A DNA stretch of 11,139 bases, taken from positions 1,895 to 13,033 of the forward strand of contig DFDR01000061.1 of NCBI GenBank assembly GCA_002369295.1, read 5' to 3'. This DNA comes from Desulfovibrionaceae bacterium UBA3823 (lineage in GTDB: Bacteria > Desulfobacterota > Desulfovibrionia > Desulfovibrionales > Desulfovibrionaceae). Positions 1 to 7,940 of this stretch are shown piece after piece (position 1 is the stretch's first letter; each line of letters opens with the position of its first letter). The notes under the pieces were generated by a model that made no database searches, had not been told where the DNA came from, and saw only the letters and a program-made list of their open reading frames with translations. The translations under genes and the position numbers were made by a program.

Positions 1-318
1 GCCGCCCATGCCGCCCATGTCTTGGCCGTTGAACGTGAAATGGAAGTTTCCGCCGCCTGGGCCGAAGGGGCCGCCGCCCTGGGCGGCCTGCTCCCAGTCG
101 GGTCCCAGCTGATCGTAGAGCTGGCGCTTCTTGGGATCCTTCAGCACTTCGTAGGCCTCGTTGACCTCCTTGAACTTTTCCTCCGCCTGCTTGTCGCCGG
201 GATTGAGATCCGGATGGTACTTGCGGGCCAGCTTCTTGTAGGCCTTGGCTATGGTCTGGTCGTCGGCACCACGATCAACGCCAAGCAAATTATAATAGTC
301 TTTATAAGAAACTGCCAT
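1..318 (-). CDS. DnaJ-family co-chaperone (class II/CbpA-like), N-terminal part only
   Basis: This is a J-domain protein, which stimulates Hsp70 (DnaK) ATP hydrolysis and delivers clients to it in the cytoplasm. The visible 106 residues start [14 protein letters not shown] and hold a complete J domain (about residues 5-70) with the diagnostic HPD at 35-37, followed by the [12 protein letters not shown] helix. A Gly/Phe-rich linker begins near residue 80. The LGPDW stretch after the J domain resembles CbpA-like class II proteins that lack the zinc finger, but the deciding C-terminal part is outside the window, so a canonical DnaJ is not excluded. The ATG at 318 is chosen because an AAGAGGTG Shine-Dalgarno lies just upstream. 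A terminator and a promoter separate it from secF, so it appears to be its own transcription unit. The gene is truncated by the window edge, not visibly broken. Confidence 0.93.
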   Translation of the reverse strand, partial: MAVSYKDYYNLLGVDRGADDQTIAKAYKKLARKYHPDLNPGDKQAEEKFKEVNEAYEVLKDPKKRQLYDQLGPDWEQAAQGGGPFGPGGGNFHFTFNGQDMGGMGG

Positions 319-482
319 ACACACCTCTTGAATGCAAAACGGCCGTCATGCGCTTGCCTAAAGCAGGCTCCTGCATTGGCTGCTCCCATAGACTGCGTCC
401 AGCTGCAGAAAACTCCATGCCAGACGTCGCTGCGGGACTTGGTTCCCCAACGCATTGCGGATAAACTGCTTTCTTCAGGGCA

Positions 483-510
483 AAGATAAGCATAGCGAGA
501 CAGGCGTCAA
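483..510 (-). promoter_or_regulatory. Sigma70-like promoter for the DnaJ-family gene
   Basis: On the minus strand TTGACG (505-510) and TATCTT (483-488) are separated by 16 bp. The site lies directly after the secF terminator and points at the DnaJ-family gene. A start of transcription near 476 would give a leader of about 158 nt. No CIRCE-type inverted repeat or good sigma32 motif was seen. Assignment is by motif only. Confidence 0.55.
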
Positions 511-519
511 GCGGCCGGC

Positions 520-551
520 AAAAAGAAAGGGCCGCCCGCAGGGGACGGCCC
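520..551 (-). terminator. Rho-independent terminator of the yajC-secD-secF unit
   Basis: Read on the minus strand, GGGCCGTCC (543-551) pairs with GGGCGGCCC (529-537), a 9-bp stem with one G-T wobble and a 5-nt loop. It is followed at once by TTTCTTTTT (520-528). It lies about 47 bp after the secF stop and just before the promoter of the next gene, so it closes the secDF transcript. Confidence 0.9.
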
Positions 552-597
552 GTGAAAAGACTGGCGCCCTCGGTGTCCGGACGCCGGAAGGCGACTG

Positions 598-1716
598 CTA
601 CACGATGCCGTGCTCGCCAGGCTTCTCGTACTCCGGCTTCTGGGCCACGCGCACGTAGAACTCGGTGCTGCCGAGGGCCAGCAGGATGGGGGAAGCCACG
701 TAGATGGACGAGTAGGTGCCGATGACGACGCCGACCAGCATGGTGAGGGCAAAGGAGTGGATGACGCCGCCGCCCAGAATGAAGAGGGCCAGGGTGGCCA
801 TGATGGTGGTGCCGGAGGTCAGCACCGTGCGGGCCAGGGTCTGGTTGATGGAGCGGTTGATGAGGAAGTCGAGCGGCTTGTCCTGGTGGGTGCGCAGGTT
901 CTCGCGCAGGCGGTCGTAGACGATGATGGTGTCGTTGAGCGAGTAGCCGATGATGGTGAGGATGGCTGCCAGGACGTTGAGGTCCACGTCCACGCCCATG
1001 ACGGCGAGCACGCCAAGGGAGATGCACACGTCGTGCATGAGGCAGACGATGGCGCCGAGGGCGAAGTTGAGCCGCATGAGGAAGCAGACGACGAGGGTCA
1101 CGCCGAGGGCGAAGCACACCAGGGCTCCCGTGCCCACGGAACCGGCCAGGAAGTGCGTGCTCACCTGGCCGAGGACGTAGGTGCCGCCCCAGAGGCAGGC
1201 AGCCATGGCCGCGCCCGCCATCCAGCGCTGCTCGAAGCGGCCGGAGATGTAGACCGCGATGATCAGAATGGCGTAGAAGAGGGCGTTGAGGCCCTTTTCG
1301 GTAAGGTCCTTGCCGACCTTGGGGCCGACGACCTCGAGGCGCTCAATGGTGGCGGGGTTCTCGGCAAAGCCCTTCCTGAGGGAATCCTCGATGCGGGTGC
1401 GCAGGCTCACGGAGGACTCGGTGCCCGAGGAAAAGCGCAGGAGGTAGTCCTTGCCGGTGTCGCCGAAGCTCTGGATGGAGAGCCCGGCGAGATCGTACTT
1501 TTCGAGCCCCTTCTTCAGCGCCTCGTCGGCGATGGCGTCCTTGAAATGCACCTGGGCGATGACGCCGCCGGCGAAGTCGATGCCCATGCGCAGGCCGGAG
1601 CCTGCCAGCATGACGACGAGGGACATGACGATGAGCGCGGCGGAGAGGAGAAAGCCCAGCCGGCGCTTGCCGATGAAGTCGATGTTGACGTTGTCTTTGA
1701 CGAACTGCAGTGCCAT
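598..1716 (-). CDS. secF: Protein translocase subunit SecF (expanded form)
   Basis: SecF forms the inner-membrane SecDF complex, which uses the proton gradient to help pull exported proteins through SecYEG. The 372-residue protein has TM1 at about 20-40, then the GIDFAGG motif (45-51), a periplasmic domain up to about 140, and the SecF core: HDV (228-230), GYSLND (257-262) and the later SGTT region. The ATG at 1716 has a GGGGAGG Shine-Dalgarno six bases upstream and lies 13 bp after the secD stop, so the two are cotranscribed. E. coli SecF has 323 residues. The extra length here lies mostly between TM2 (142-159) and the conserved RLNFALGAI segment (215-223), where two additional hydrophobic stretches (about 165-182 and 195-214) are visible. 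Identity is secure; the extra helices are a reading of hydrophobicity. Confidence 0.96.
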   Translation of the reverse strand: MALQFVKDNVNIDFIGKRRLGFLLSAALIVMSLVVMLAGSGLRMGIDFAGGVIAQVHFKDAIADEALKKGLEKYDLAGLSIQSFGDTGKDYLLRFSSGTESSVSLRTRIEDSLRKGFAENPATIERLEVVGPKVGKDLTEKGLNALFYAILIIAVYISGRFEQRWMAGAAMAACLWGGTYVLGQVSTHFLAGSVGTGALVCFALGVTLVVCFLMRLNFALGAIVCLMHDVCISLGVLAVMGVDVDLNVLAAILTIIGYSLNDTIIVYDRLRENLRTHQDKPLDFLINRSINQTLARTVLTSGTTIMATLALFILGGGVIHSFALTMLVGVVIGTYSSIYVASPILLALGSTEFYVRVAQKPEYEKPGEHGIV

Positions 1717-1729
1717 GGATCCCTCCCCG

Positions 1730-3310
1730 CTAGATGCTCAGGGCCCGGCCACCGCGGCTGCGGGCCCAGGCTTCGAAAATGGTGCGGGACACGAAGACCG
1801 CGGTGAACATGGAGCCGAGTATGCCCAGGGAGAGCGTGACGGCGAAGCCGCGCACCGGGCCGGTTCCGAACTGGTAGAGGATGACGGCCGTGATGATGGT
1901 GGTCAGGTTGGAGTCGAAGATGGCCACCGAGGCGTGGTCGAAGCCCGTCTTCACGGCTGCCAGGGGCGAGAGCCCGTGGCGCATCTCCTCGCGTATGCGC
2001 TCGTAGATGAGCACGTTGGCGTCCACGGCCATGCCGATGGTGAGGACGATGCCGGCGATGCCGGGCAGGGTCAGCGTGCCGCCGAAGGCGGACATGCCGG
2101 CCAGGATGATGAGCAGGGTGAAGAGGAGCATGCCGTCGGCAATGACGCCCGACAGCCCGTAGTAGATGGCCATGAAGAGCATGACGAGCAGGGCGCCCAC
2201 GAGGCCGGCCCGCAGGCCGCTGTCGATGGACTCCTGGCCGAGGGAGGGGCCGACGGTGCGCTCTTCGAGCACGGTGACCGGCGCCGGCAGGGAGCCGGCT
2301 CGCAGGACGATGGCGAGGTCCTGGGCTTCGGCAGTGGTGAAGCTGCCGGAGATGGAGGCGCGGCCGCCGCCGATGCGCTCGCGGATGACCGGAGCGGAGT
2401 AGACCTTGCCGTCGAGCACGATGGCCATGCGCTTGCCCACGTTCTCGGCCGTGACGCGCTCGAAGACCGTGGCGCCGCGGCTGTTGAAGTTGAGGGCCAC
2501 GTAGGACTGGTTCATGGAGTCGAAGGCGGGCCTGGCGTCGGAGACGTCCTCGCCGGTGAGCATGGCGTCGCGCTCCACGCAGATGGTGCCGGCCTGCTTC
2601 TCGAGGCTGCCGTGGGACTTCTCGAGCAGAGGCAGGGAGACGACGCCGGCGGGCAGCACCGCCTGCTTGCTGTCCACGTCGTCGCGCACGAGGTGGAATT
2701 CGAGATGGGCGGTCTGGCCGAGCAGCTGGACGGCGCGGCGCGGATCCGAAATGCCGGGAAGCTGGACCTGGATGCGGTTGCCGGCCTGCTTGCGGATGTC
2801 GGGCTCGGCAACGCCGAACTGGTCGATGCGGTTGCGGATGGTGCGCAGGGCCTGGTCCATGGTGAGCTCTTCCAGGCGGGTGATCTCCCTGGGATCGAAC
2901 TGCGCGGTGTAGCGCAGCTGGCCGGACTCGCCGCGCTGGGGCTCGCTCAGGACCAGCTGCGGGAAGCGCTTGGCGCAGAGCTCCTTGAGGCCGGCCTCGT
3001 CGTCGGCGCGGGGCAGCAGGAACTCCAGGGTGGAGCCGCCCACCACGTGGGGGCGCAGGACGACAATCTTCCTGTCCATCGCCTCGCGGCGCAGATCCTG
3101 GCCGGCAAGGGCCAGGGAATTGGTCACGGCCTTGCCCACCTCGACGCCGAGGGTCAGGTGGATGCCGCCGCGCAGGTCAAGGCCGAGGTTGACCCTGCTG
3201 TCGGGGAGCATCTTCTGCAGGCCGGGCCCGGCAAAGTTGGGCAGCGCGTAGGCCAGCGTCAGCAGAAGCACAGCGAGAATGATGAGGACACGCCATCTCG
3301 TTCCGAACAT
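1730..3310 (-). CDS. secD: Protein translocase subunit SecD
   Basis: SecD is the larger partner of SecF in the proton-driven Sec accessory complex of the inner membrane. The 526-residue product opens with one membrane helix (about 7-26) and then the conserved NLGLDLRGG (41-49). A large periplasmic region follows. The C-terminal RND-like membrane block (about 365-515) carries GMAVDANVLIYERIREE, in which D430 corresponds to the conserved proton-path aspartate (D519 of E. coli). The reading frame stays open upstream to 3571, but the ATG at 3310 is the right start: it has a GGAG Shine-Dalgarno five bases away and gives the expected short N-terminus before TM1. The protein is shorter than E. coli SecD (615) but of normal bacterial size. 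A hairpin with a U-tract sits immediately before its ribosome binding site. Confidence 0.96.
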   Translation of the reverse strand: MFGTRWRVLIILAVLLLTLAYALPNFAGPGLQKMLPDSRVNLGLDLRGGIHLTLGVEVGKAVTNSLALAGQDLRREAMDRKIVVLRPHVVGGSTLEFLLPRADDEAGLKELCAKRFPQLVLSEPQRGESGQLRYTAQFDPREITRLEELTMDQALRTIRNRIDQFGVAEPDIRKQAGNRIQVQLPGISDPRRAVQLLGQTAHLEFHLVRDDVDSKQAVLPAGVVSLPLLEKSHGSLEKQAGTICVERDAMLTGEDVSDARPAFDSMNQSYVALNFNSRGATVFERVTAENVGKRMAIVLDGKVYSAPVIRERIGGGRASISGSFTTAEAQDLAIVLRAGSLPAPVTVLEERTVGPSLGQESIDSGLRAGLVGALLVMLFMAIYYGLSGVIADGMLLFTLLIILAGMSAFGGTLTLPGIAGIVLTIGMAVDANVLIYERIREEMRHGLSPLAAVKTGFDHASVAIFDSNLTTIITAVILYQFGTGPVRGFAVTLSLGILGSMFTAVFVSRTIFEAWARSRGGRALSI

Positions 3311-3320
3311 GTTCACTCCA

Positions 3321-3376
3321 GAAAAAAGAAAGCTTCCGCGGCCCTTGCGCCCCGGGGGCGGCAAAGTCCGCGGAAA
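3321..3376 (-). terminator. Terminator-like hairpin in the yajC-secD gap (possible attenuator)
   Basis: On the minus strand TTTCCGCGG (3368-3376) pairs with CCGCGGAAG (3333-3341), using one U-G wobble. The stem continues inward through ACTTTGC against GCAAGGG, with one mismatch and one wobble, and a GC-rich tip. CTTTCTTTTTT follows. The U-tract ends next to the secD Shine-Dalgarno (3316-3320), so the structure lies between yajC and secD within one apparent operon. It has the form of an intrinsic terminator; whether it stops transcription fully, partly or conditionally cannot be read from the sequence. Confidence 0.65.
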
Positions 3377-3465
3377 ACGGTGCGGGATCCGGCCCTTCCG
3401 CCAGGCGGGCAGGCCGCTGGCGCAAGCGTGGCGGAGCCCCGCTATTATTAAGGATGCATCCGGGA

Positions 3466-3834
3466 CTACTTCTTGTCGGAAGCGCTGGCCGAGGCGTCCA
3501 GCGACTTGCCGTCCTTGCCGGTGACGCCGGCCACGGCGGCCCTGCTCATCCTGAGCTGGGCGGTGCCGCACTCGAGCACCACCTCAGTGTCGCTTATCTC
3601 CATGATGCGACCGATGAAGCCGGCGCTGGTCATGATCCAGTCGCCCTTCTTCAGCTCGGAGAGCATCTGCTTGTGGGCCTTCTGGCGCTTCTGCTGGGGA
3701 CGGATGAGCAGAAACCAGAAGATGACGAACATCAGGATGAGGGGCAGGAACTGGAGCAGCATGTCGGAACCGGCCGGCTGGCCGGCGGCCGCACCCTGCG
3801 GGGCCATGGCAAAGGCTTCGGTGACAAGGGACAT
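3466..3834 (-). CDS. yajC: Preprotein translocase accessory subunit YajC
   Basis: YajC is a small single-span inner-membrane protein that associates with SecDF and the Sec holotranslocon. The 122-residue product has a short N-terminal segment, one membrane helix at about 25-44 (LLQFLPLILMFVIFWFLLI) and then the family signature RPQQKRQKAHKQML. After that comes a basic SH3-like cytoplasmic domain (KKGDWIMTSAGFIGRIMEI) and a polar Ser/Asp/Lys tail. Start and length fit the family, and a strong GGAGGTAA Shine-Dalgarno precedes the ATG at 3834. It is the first gene of the yajC-secD-secF cluster, a conserved order. The tgt or queA genes that often precede yajC are absent here. Its promoter must lie in 3835-4130, but I could not assign a good one. 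Confidence 0.95.
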   Translation of the reverse strand: MSLVTEAFAMAPQGAAAGQPAGSDMLLQFLPLILMFVIFWFLLIRPQQKRQKAHKQMLSELKKGDWIMTSAGFIGRIMEISDTEVVLECGTAQLRMSRAAVAGVTGKDGKSLDASASASDKK

Positions 3835-4000
3835 GAGTTACCTCCGGAAATGATATGCGCATCCCTCCCAAGCCGGATCGCGGCTTGCAGAGGGAAATGT
3901 TTTCAGGCAGTCGGAGCATGTAACCTGTACGGCCCGTTCTTGCAAGCCATGACTTCCCGCCTGCACGGCGCTGTCCGCTGCCGGCAGCCGCCGGCCAAAT

Positions 4001-4048
4001 CTGCTCCCGAAACTGCTCCCGCACCTGCTTTGGGGCCTGCTCCCGAAG
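4001..4048. repeat. Four tandem 12-bp units
   Basis: The plus strand reads CTGCTCCCGAAA, CTGCTCCCGCAC, CTGCTTTGGGGC, CTGCTCCCGAAG in direct succession. Units 1, 2 and 4 share CTGCTCCCG; unit 3 keeps only CTGCT. The period is exact with no gaps. The array lies in the non-coding region upstream of yajC. It may be a protein-binding array or a replication-slippage product; the sequence does not decide. Confidence 0.75.
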
Positions 4049-4098
4049 GCCTTCCCGCAGGGGGCAGGCGAAGCTCCCTGCCAAGGCAGGAGCCCAGC

Positions 4099-4123
4099 CG
4101 CAAGGCCCGCCAGCGGCCTTGCG
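4099..4123. promoter_or_regulatory. 9-bp perfect inverted repeat just upstream of the PxxKW promoter
   Basis: CGCAAGGCC (4099-4107) and GGCCTTGCG (4115-4123) form a perfect dyad with a 7-nt spacer, ending 9 bp before the -35 box. There is no T-tract on either side, so it is not an intrinsic terminator. Its position would suit an activator or repressor site, or a structural barrier between divergent units. The function is inferred from position only. Confidence 0.5.
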
Positions 4124-4132
4124 AGAACAGCC

Positions 4133-4160
4133 TTGACAAAACCCAAGTTCCGTCTATACT
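4133..4160 (+). promoter_or_regulatory. Strong sigma70-like promoter of the PxxKW gene
   Basis: TTGACA (4133-4138) is a perfect -35 and TATACT (4155-4160) matches five of six -10 positions, with a 16-bp spacer. Transcription would start near 4167, giving a 44-nt leader. That leader holds a small GC hairpin (GGCGC 4185-4189 with GCGCC 4195-4199) that abuts the GGAGG Shine-Dalgarno at 4201-4205. Confidence 0.85.
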
Positions 4161-4210
4161 TCCGTCCTTAAATTTTACAACTGTGGCGCCGAACGCGCCT
4201 GGAGGAAAAT

Positions 4211-4474
4211 ATGTCCAGTCTACAGAATGCCACCAAGACCGCCGACGGCGTCATGGTTAATGGTTTCCTGGTCTCCCCGACCATCGACAAGTGCGACGGC
4301 TGCGACCGCGTCCGCGAGTTCGAGGGCGAAAAGTTCTGCTCCAGCTACCCCAACCCTGCCCGCAAGTGGGTTGGCGGCCGCTGCAACTTCGCGACCCACA
4401 TCAAGCTTGAAGCCGCGGCCGCCCAGAAGGTCAACCCTCTGAAGGCCTCCAAGCGCGCCGCCAAGGGCCACTAG
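4211..4474 (+). CDS. PxxKW-type cysteine-rich small protein, function unknown
   Basis: This 87-residue soluble protein matches what I know of the 'PxxKW family cysteine-rich protein' found in sulfate-reducing deltaproteobacteria: the name-giving motif is present as PARKW (49-53). Four cysteines are placed C28-x2-C31, C43 and C58, in the contexts KCDGCDRV, KFCSSYP and GRCNFATH, an arrangement that could bind zinc or an iron-sulfur centre. The tail (65-87) is Lys/Ala-rich and basic. There is no signal peptide or membrane helix. It is monocistronic, with its own near-consensus promoter, a GGAGG Shine-Dalgarno five bases before the ATG and a clean terminator after it, all signs of strong expression. 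No biochemical role is known to me; metal binding is inference. Confidence 0.85.
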   Translation: MSSLQNATKTADGVMVNGFLVSPTIDKCDGCDRVREFEGEKFCSSYPNPARKWVGGRCNFATHIKLEAAAAQKVNPLKASKRAAKGH

Positions 4475-4524
4475 GCCTGATGGCGCCGTCTGCAAGGACG
4501 GCACGGCAAGCACGACATTTCGGC

Positions 4525-4552
4525 AAGGAGGCTTTCACGCCTCCTTTTTTTT
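4525..4552 (+). terminator. Rho-independent terminator after the PxxKW gene
   Basis: AAGGAGGC (4525-4532) pairs perfectly with GCCTCCTT (4539-4546) across a 6-nt loop and is followed by six further T residues (4547-4552). It lies about 50 bp after the stop codon. A second small stem without a T-tract (GCCGTC 4485-4490 with GACGGC 4497-4502) lies between the stop and this terminator. Confidence 0.95.
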
Positions 4553-4604
4553 CATCCGGCCGCAAGGCCCGAGCCCCACTACGGCCCCGCCAGCGGAGGC
4601 GCCC

Positions 4605-5836
4605 ATGGCAAATGCAGAACTCTCCACGATTCTCGACTACCTCGACGGCCTGTCCGGCAGCGTCGAGACCATCCAGTCCAGGCTGACGGCCTGCCAGGCC
4701 GTCGGTCCGGAAAACGGCGGCCTGGGCGAGGCGAAGAAGGCTGCCCTGATAGAAAAATGGCTCAAGGCCATGGGCATCGCCGACATCGTCCACTGCGACG
4801 CCCCCGACGAACGCGTCAGGGAGGGGCTGCGCCCCAACTTCATCGCCACCATCCCCGGCCGATCCAAGCGCGCCCTCTGGATCTTCGGCCACATGGACGT
4901 CGTGCCCGCAGGCGACCGCGCCCTCTGGAAGACCGACCCCTGGACGGTGGTGCGCGACGGCGACACGCTCTACGGCCGGGGCGTCGAGGACAACCAGCAG
5001 GCCCTCGTCGGCATGCTGCTCCTCGCCCAGGCGCTGCTCCACTGCAAGATAGTGCCGGAGCACACCGTCAAGCTCGTCTTCATGAGCGACGAGGAGTGCG
5101 GCAGCGAAAAGGGCCTGGCCTACATGCTGGAGGAGCGTCCCGATCTCTTTCCGAAGGACGACCTCTACCTCGTTCCCGACGGCGGCCTGCCCGACGGCAC
5201 GGGCATCGAGGTGGCGGAAAAGGCCGTGCTCTGGCTCAAGTGCACCGTCAAGGGCGTGCAGTGCCACGCCTCCACCCCCCAGAAGGGCGTGAACGCCCTG
5301 GTGGCGGCCTCTGACATCATCCTCTCCCTCACGGGCCTGGCCAAGGACTTTTCCCAGAGCGACCCGCTCTTCGATCCCCCCAAGTCCACCTTCGTGCCCA
5401 CGAGGCATCTGGAAAACGTCCCGGGCATCAACATCGTGCCGGGCACAGACGTCTTCTTCCTGGACTGCCGCCTCGTGCCCGGCGTCGACCGCACGGCCGT
5501 CATCGCCAAGGCGCGCGAGCGCGCCCGCTCGGTGGCCAAGCGCAGGAGCGTGGACGTGGAGATCGAGCCCATTCTGAACCAGTCGGCCACCCAGACGCCA
5601 GCGGATGCGCCGGTGGCGACCCTGCTTGCGGCCTGCCTGGCCAAGGCCAGCGTCAAGGCCAAGTTCATGGGCATAGGCGGAGCAACGGTGGCCGCGATGC
5701 TCCGGCGCCGGGGCATGCCGGCCGTCGTGTGGAGCACCATCGCCTCCTCCTGCCACGAGCCCAACGAGCACAGCTCCATCCAGGCCGCCATCGACGACAC
5801 CAAGGTTTTCGCCCTCATGGCGATGCGCGCCAAGCC

Positions 5837-5840
<4 letters not shown>
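4605..5840 (+). CDS. M20-family metallo-hydrolase (dinuclear zinc peptidase/deacylase)
   Basis: The 411-residue protein belongs to the ArgE/DapE/dipeptidase group, cytosolic enzymes that hydrolyse amide or peptide bonds with two zinc ions. The full ligand and catalytic set is visible: GHMDVVPAG (H96, catalytic-support D98), GRGVEDN (bridging D129), SDEECGS (general base E163 and ligand E164), VPDGG (D192) and, near the C-terminus, SSCHEPNEH (H384). The inserted dimerisation domain is marked by [12 protein letters not shown] (H221). The ATG at 4605 has a GGAGG Shine-Dalgarno five bases upstream. The substrate cannot be told from sequence; DapE or ArgE would be guesses. Its stop overlaps the mnmG start in ATGA, so the two are probably translated from one mRNA. 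I found no promoter in the 52 bp after the preceding terminator. Confidence 0.9.
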
Positions 5841-7723
<1,883 letters not shown>

Positions 7724-7749
7724 CGCAAGGCCGGCTGAAGCCCGCGGCC

Positions 7750-7817
7750 GCCGCGCCGCAGGGCGCGGCGCAAGCTGCAGGGCGCTCAGGTGCAGGCCAA
7801 GGCGACGGCGCTGCACC
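7750..7817 (+). other. Two strong hairpins without U-tracts downstream of mnmG
   Basis: GCCGCGCC (7750-7757) pairs perfectly with GGCGCGGC (7762-7769) across a 4-nt loop. GGTGCAGGCC (7789-7798) pairs with GGCGCTGCACC (7807-7817), with one bulged G. Neither is followed by a T-run, so they are not classical intrinsic terminators. Lying between the mnmG stop and the next promoter, they may pause polymerase, protect the mRNA 3' end or assist factor-dependent termination. Confidence 0.55.
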
Positions 7818-7820
7818 CTG

Positions 7821-7849
7821 TTGACCGTCCCCGTGGACGGGCGTAGTAT
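7821..7849 (+). promoter_or_regulatory. Sigma70-like promoter of the corC-lnt-prfB unit, with a dyad in the spacer
   Basis: TTGACC (7821-7826) and TAGTAT (7844-7849) are separated by the optimal 17 bp, with a start expected near 7856. Overlapping the end of the -35 box and filling most of the spacer is a perfect dyad, CCGTCC-N4-GGACGG (7825-7840), which could be an operator or chance in a GC-rich sequence. The promoter argues against starting the following gene at the TTG at 7821, which is itself the -35 box. Confidence 0.75.
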
Positions 7850-7893
7850 TCTCTGTCTTTTTTCTCACATTCCTTGTCATTGCGTCCTGGAGG

Positions 7894-7935
7894 CCTCCCC
7901 ACCGGAGCCCTCAGGCGCCAGCTGCAACGGGGAGG
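7894..7935 (+). promoter_or_regulatory. Shine-Dalgarno of corC and a perfect anti-SD in its leader
   Basis: GGGGAGG (7929-7935) stands five bases before the GTG at 7941 and fixes that start. In the same leader CCTCCCC (7894-7900) is its exact reverse complement, with a 28-nt loop between. A GGAGG at 7889-7893 directly adjoins the anti-SD. The pairing would hide the ribosome site; regulation by it is a hypothesis. Confidence 0.5.
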
Positions 7936-7940
7936 ACACA

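Larger units (their letters stand above)
3841..4132. other. Divergent intergenic region between yajC and the PxxKW gene
   Basis: About 375 bp separate the two divergent starts. This part holds no ORF with family resemblance and an SD; open frames here start at TTG or are very short and contain the 12-bp repeat. What can be seen is a four-unit 12-bp repeat, a GAAGGCCTTC palindrome (4045-4054) and a 9-bp dyad at 4099-4123. A weak minus-strand candidate promoter for yajC is TTGCAA followed 17 bp later by TACATG (around 3917-3946), which matches the -10 consensus poorly. No tRNA or clear riboswitch was recognised. Confidence 0.5.

Noticed and set aside
1451..3451. 666-codon open frame on the plus strand opposite secD/secF
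   Set aside because: It is antisense to secD, biased in composition and without domains; secD and secF are certain on the other strand.
3311..3571. N-terminal extension of secD by 87 codons
   Set aside because: The extension would overlap yajC and run through the terminator-like hairpin; the ATG at 3310 has a proper Shine-Dalgarno and the family's usual N-terminus.
3838..4146. 102-codon minus-strand frame ending just before yajC, with a 4-residue repeat (FGSR-like)
   Set aside because: It begins at a TTG inside the PxxKW promoter, has no Shine-Dalgarno, and the peptide repeat is merely the translation of the 12-bp DNA array.
4485..4502. Small stem after the PxxKW stop as a terminator
   Set aside because: It has no T-tract; the hairpin at 4525-4552 is the real terminator.
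4431..5771. 446-codon open frame on the minus strand opposite the M20 gene
   Set aside because: It is a GC-bias shadow: its translation is low-complexity (rich in Gly, Ala, His, Val, Glu) and matches no family, while the opposite strand encodes a complete M20 enzyme.
5729..5836. N-terminal extension of mnmG by 36 codons
   Set aside because: The extension lies in the coding sequence of the M20 gene in another frame and would push the FAD fold away from the N-terminus.
7821..7940. Start of corC at the TTG at 7821
   Set aside because: That TTG is the -35 box of a good promoter, so it would not be transcribed; GTG at 7941 has a strong Shine-Dalgarno.
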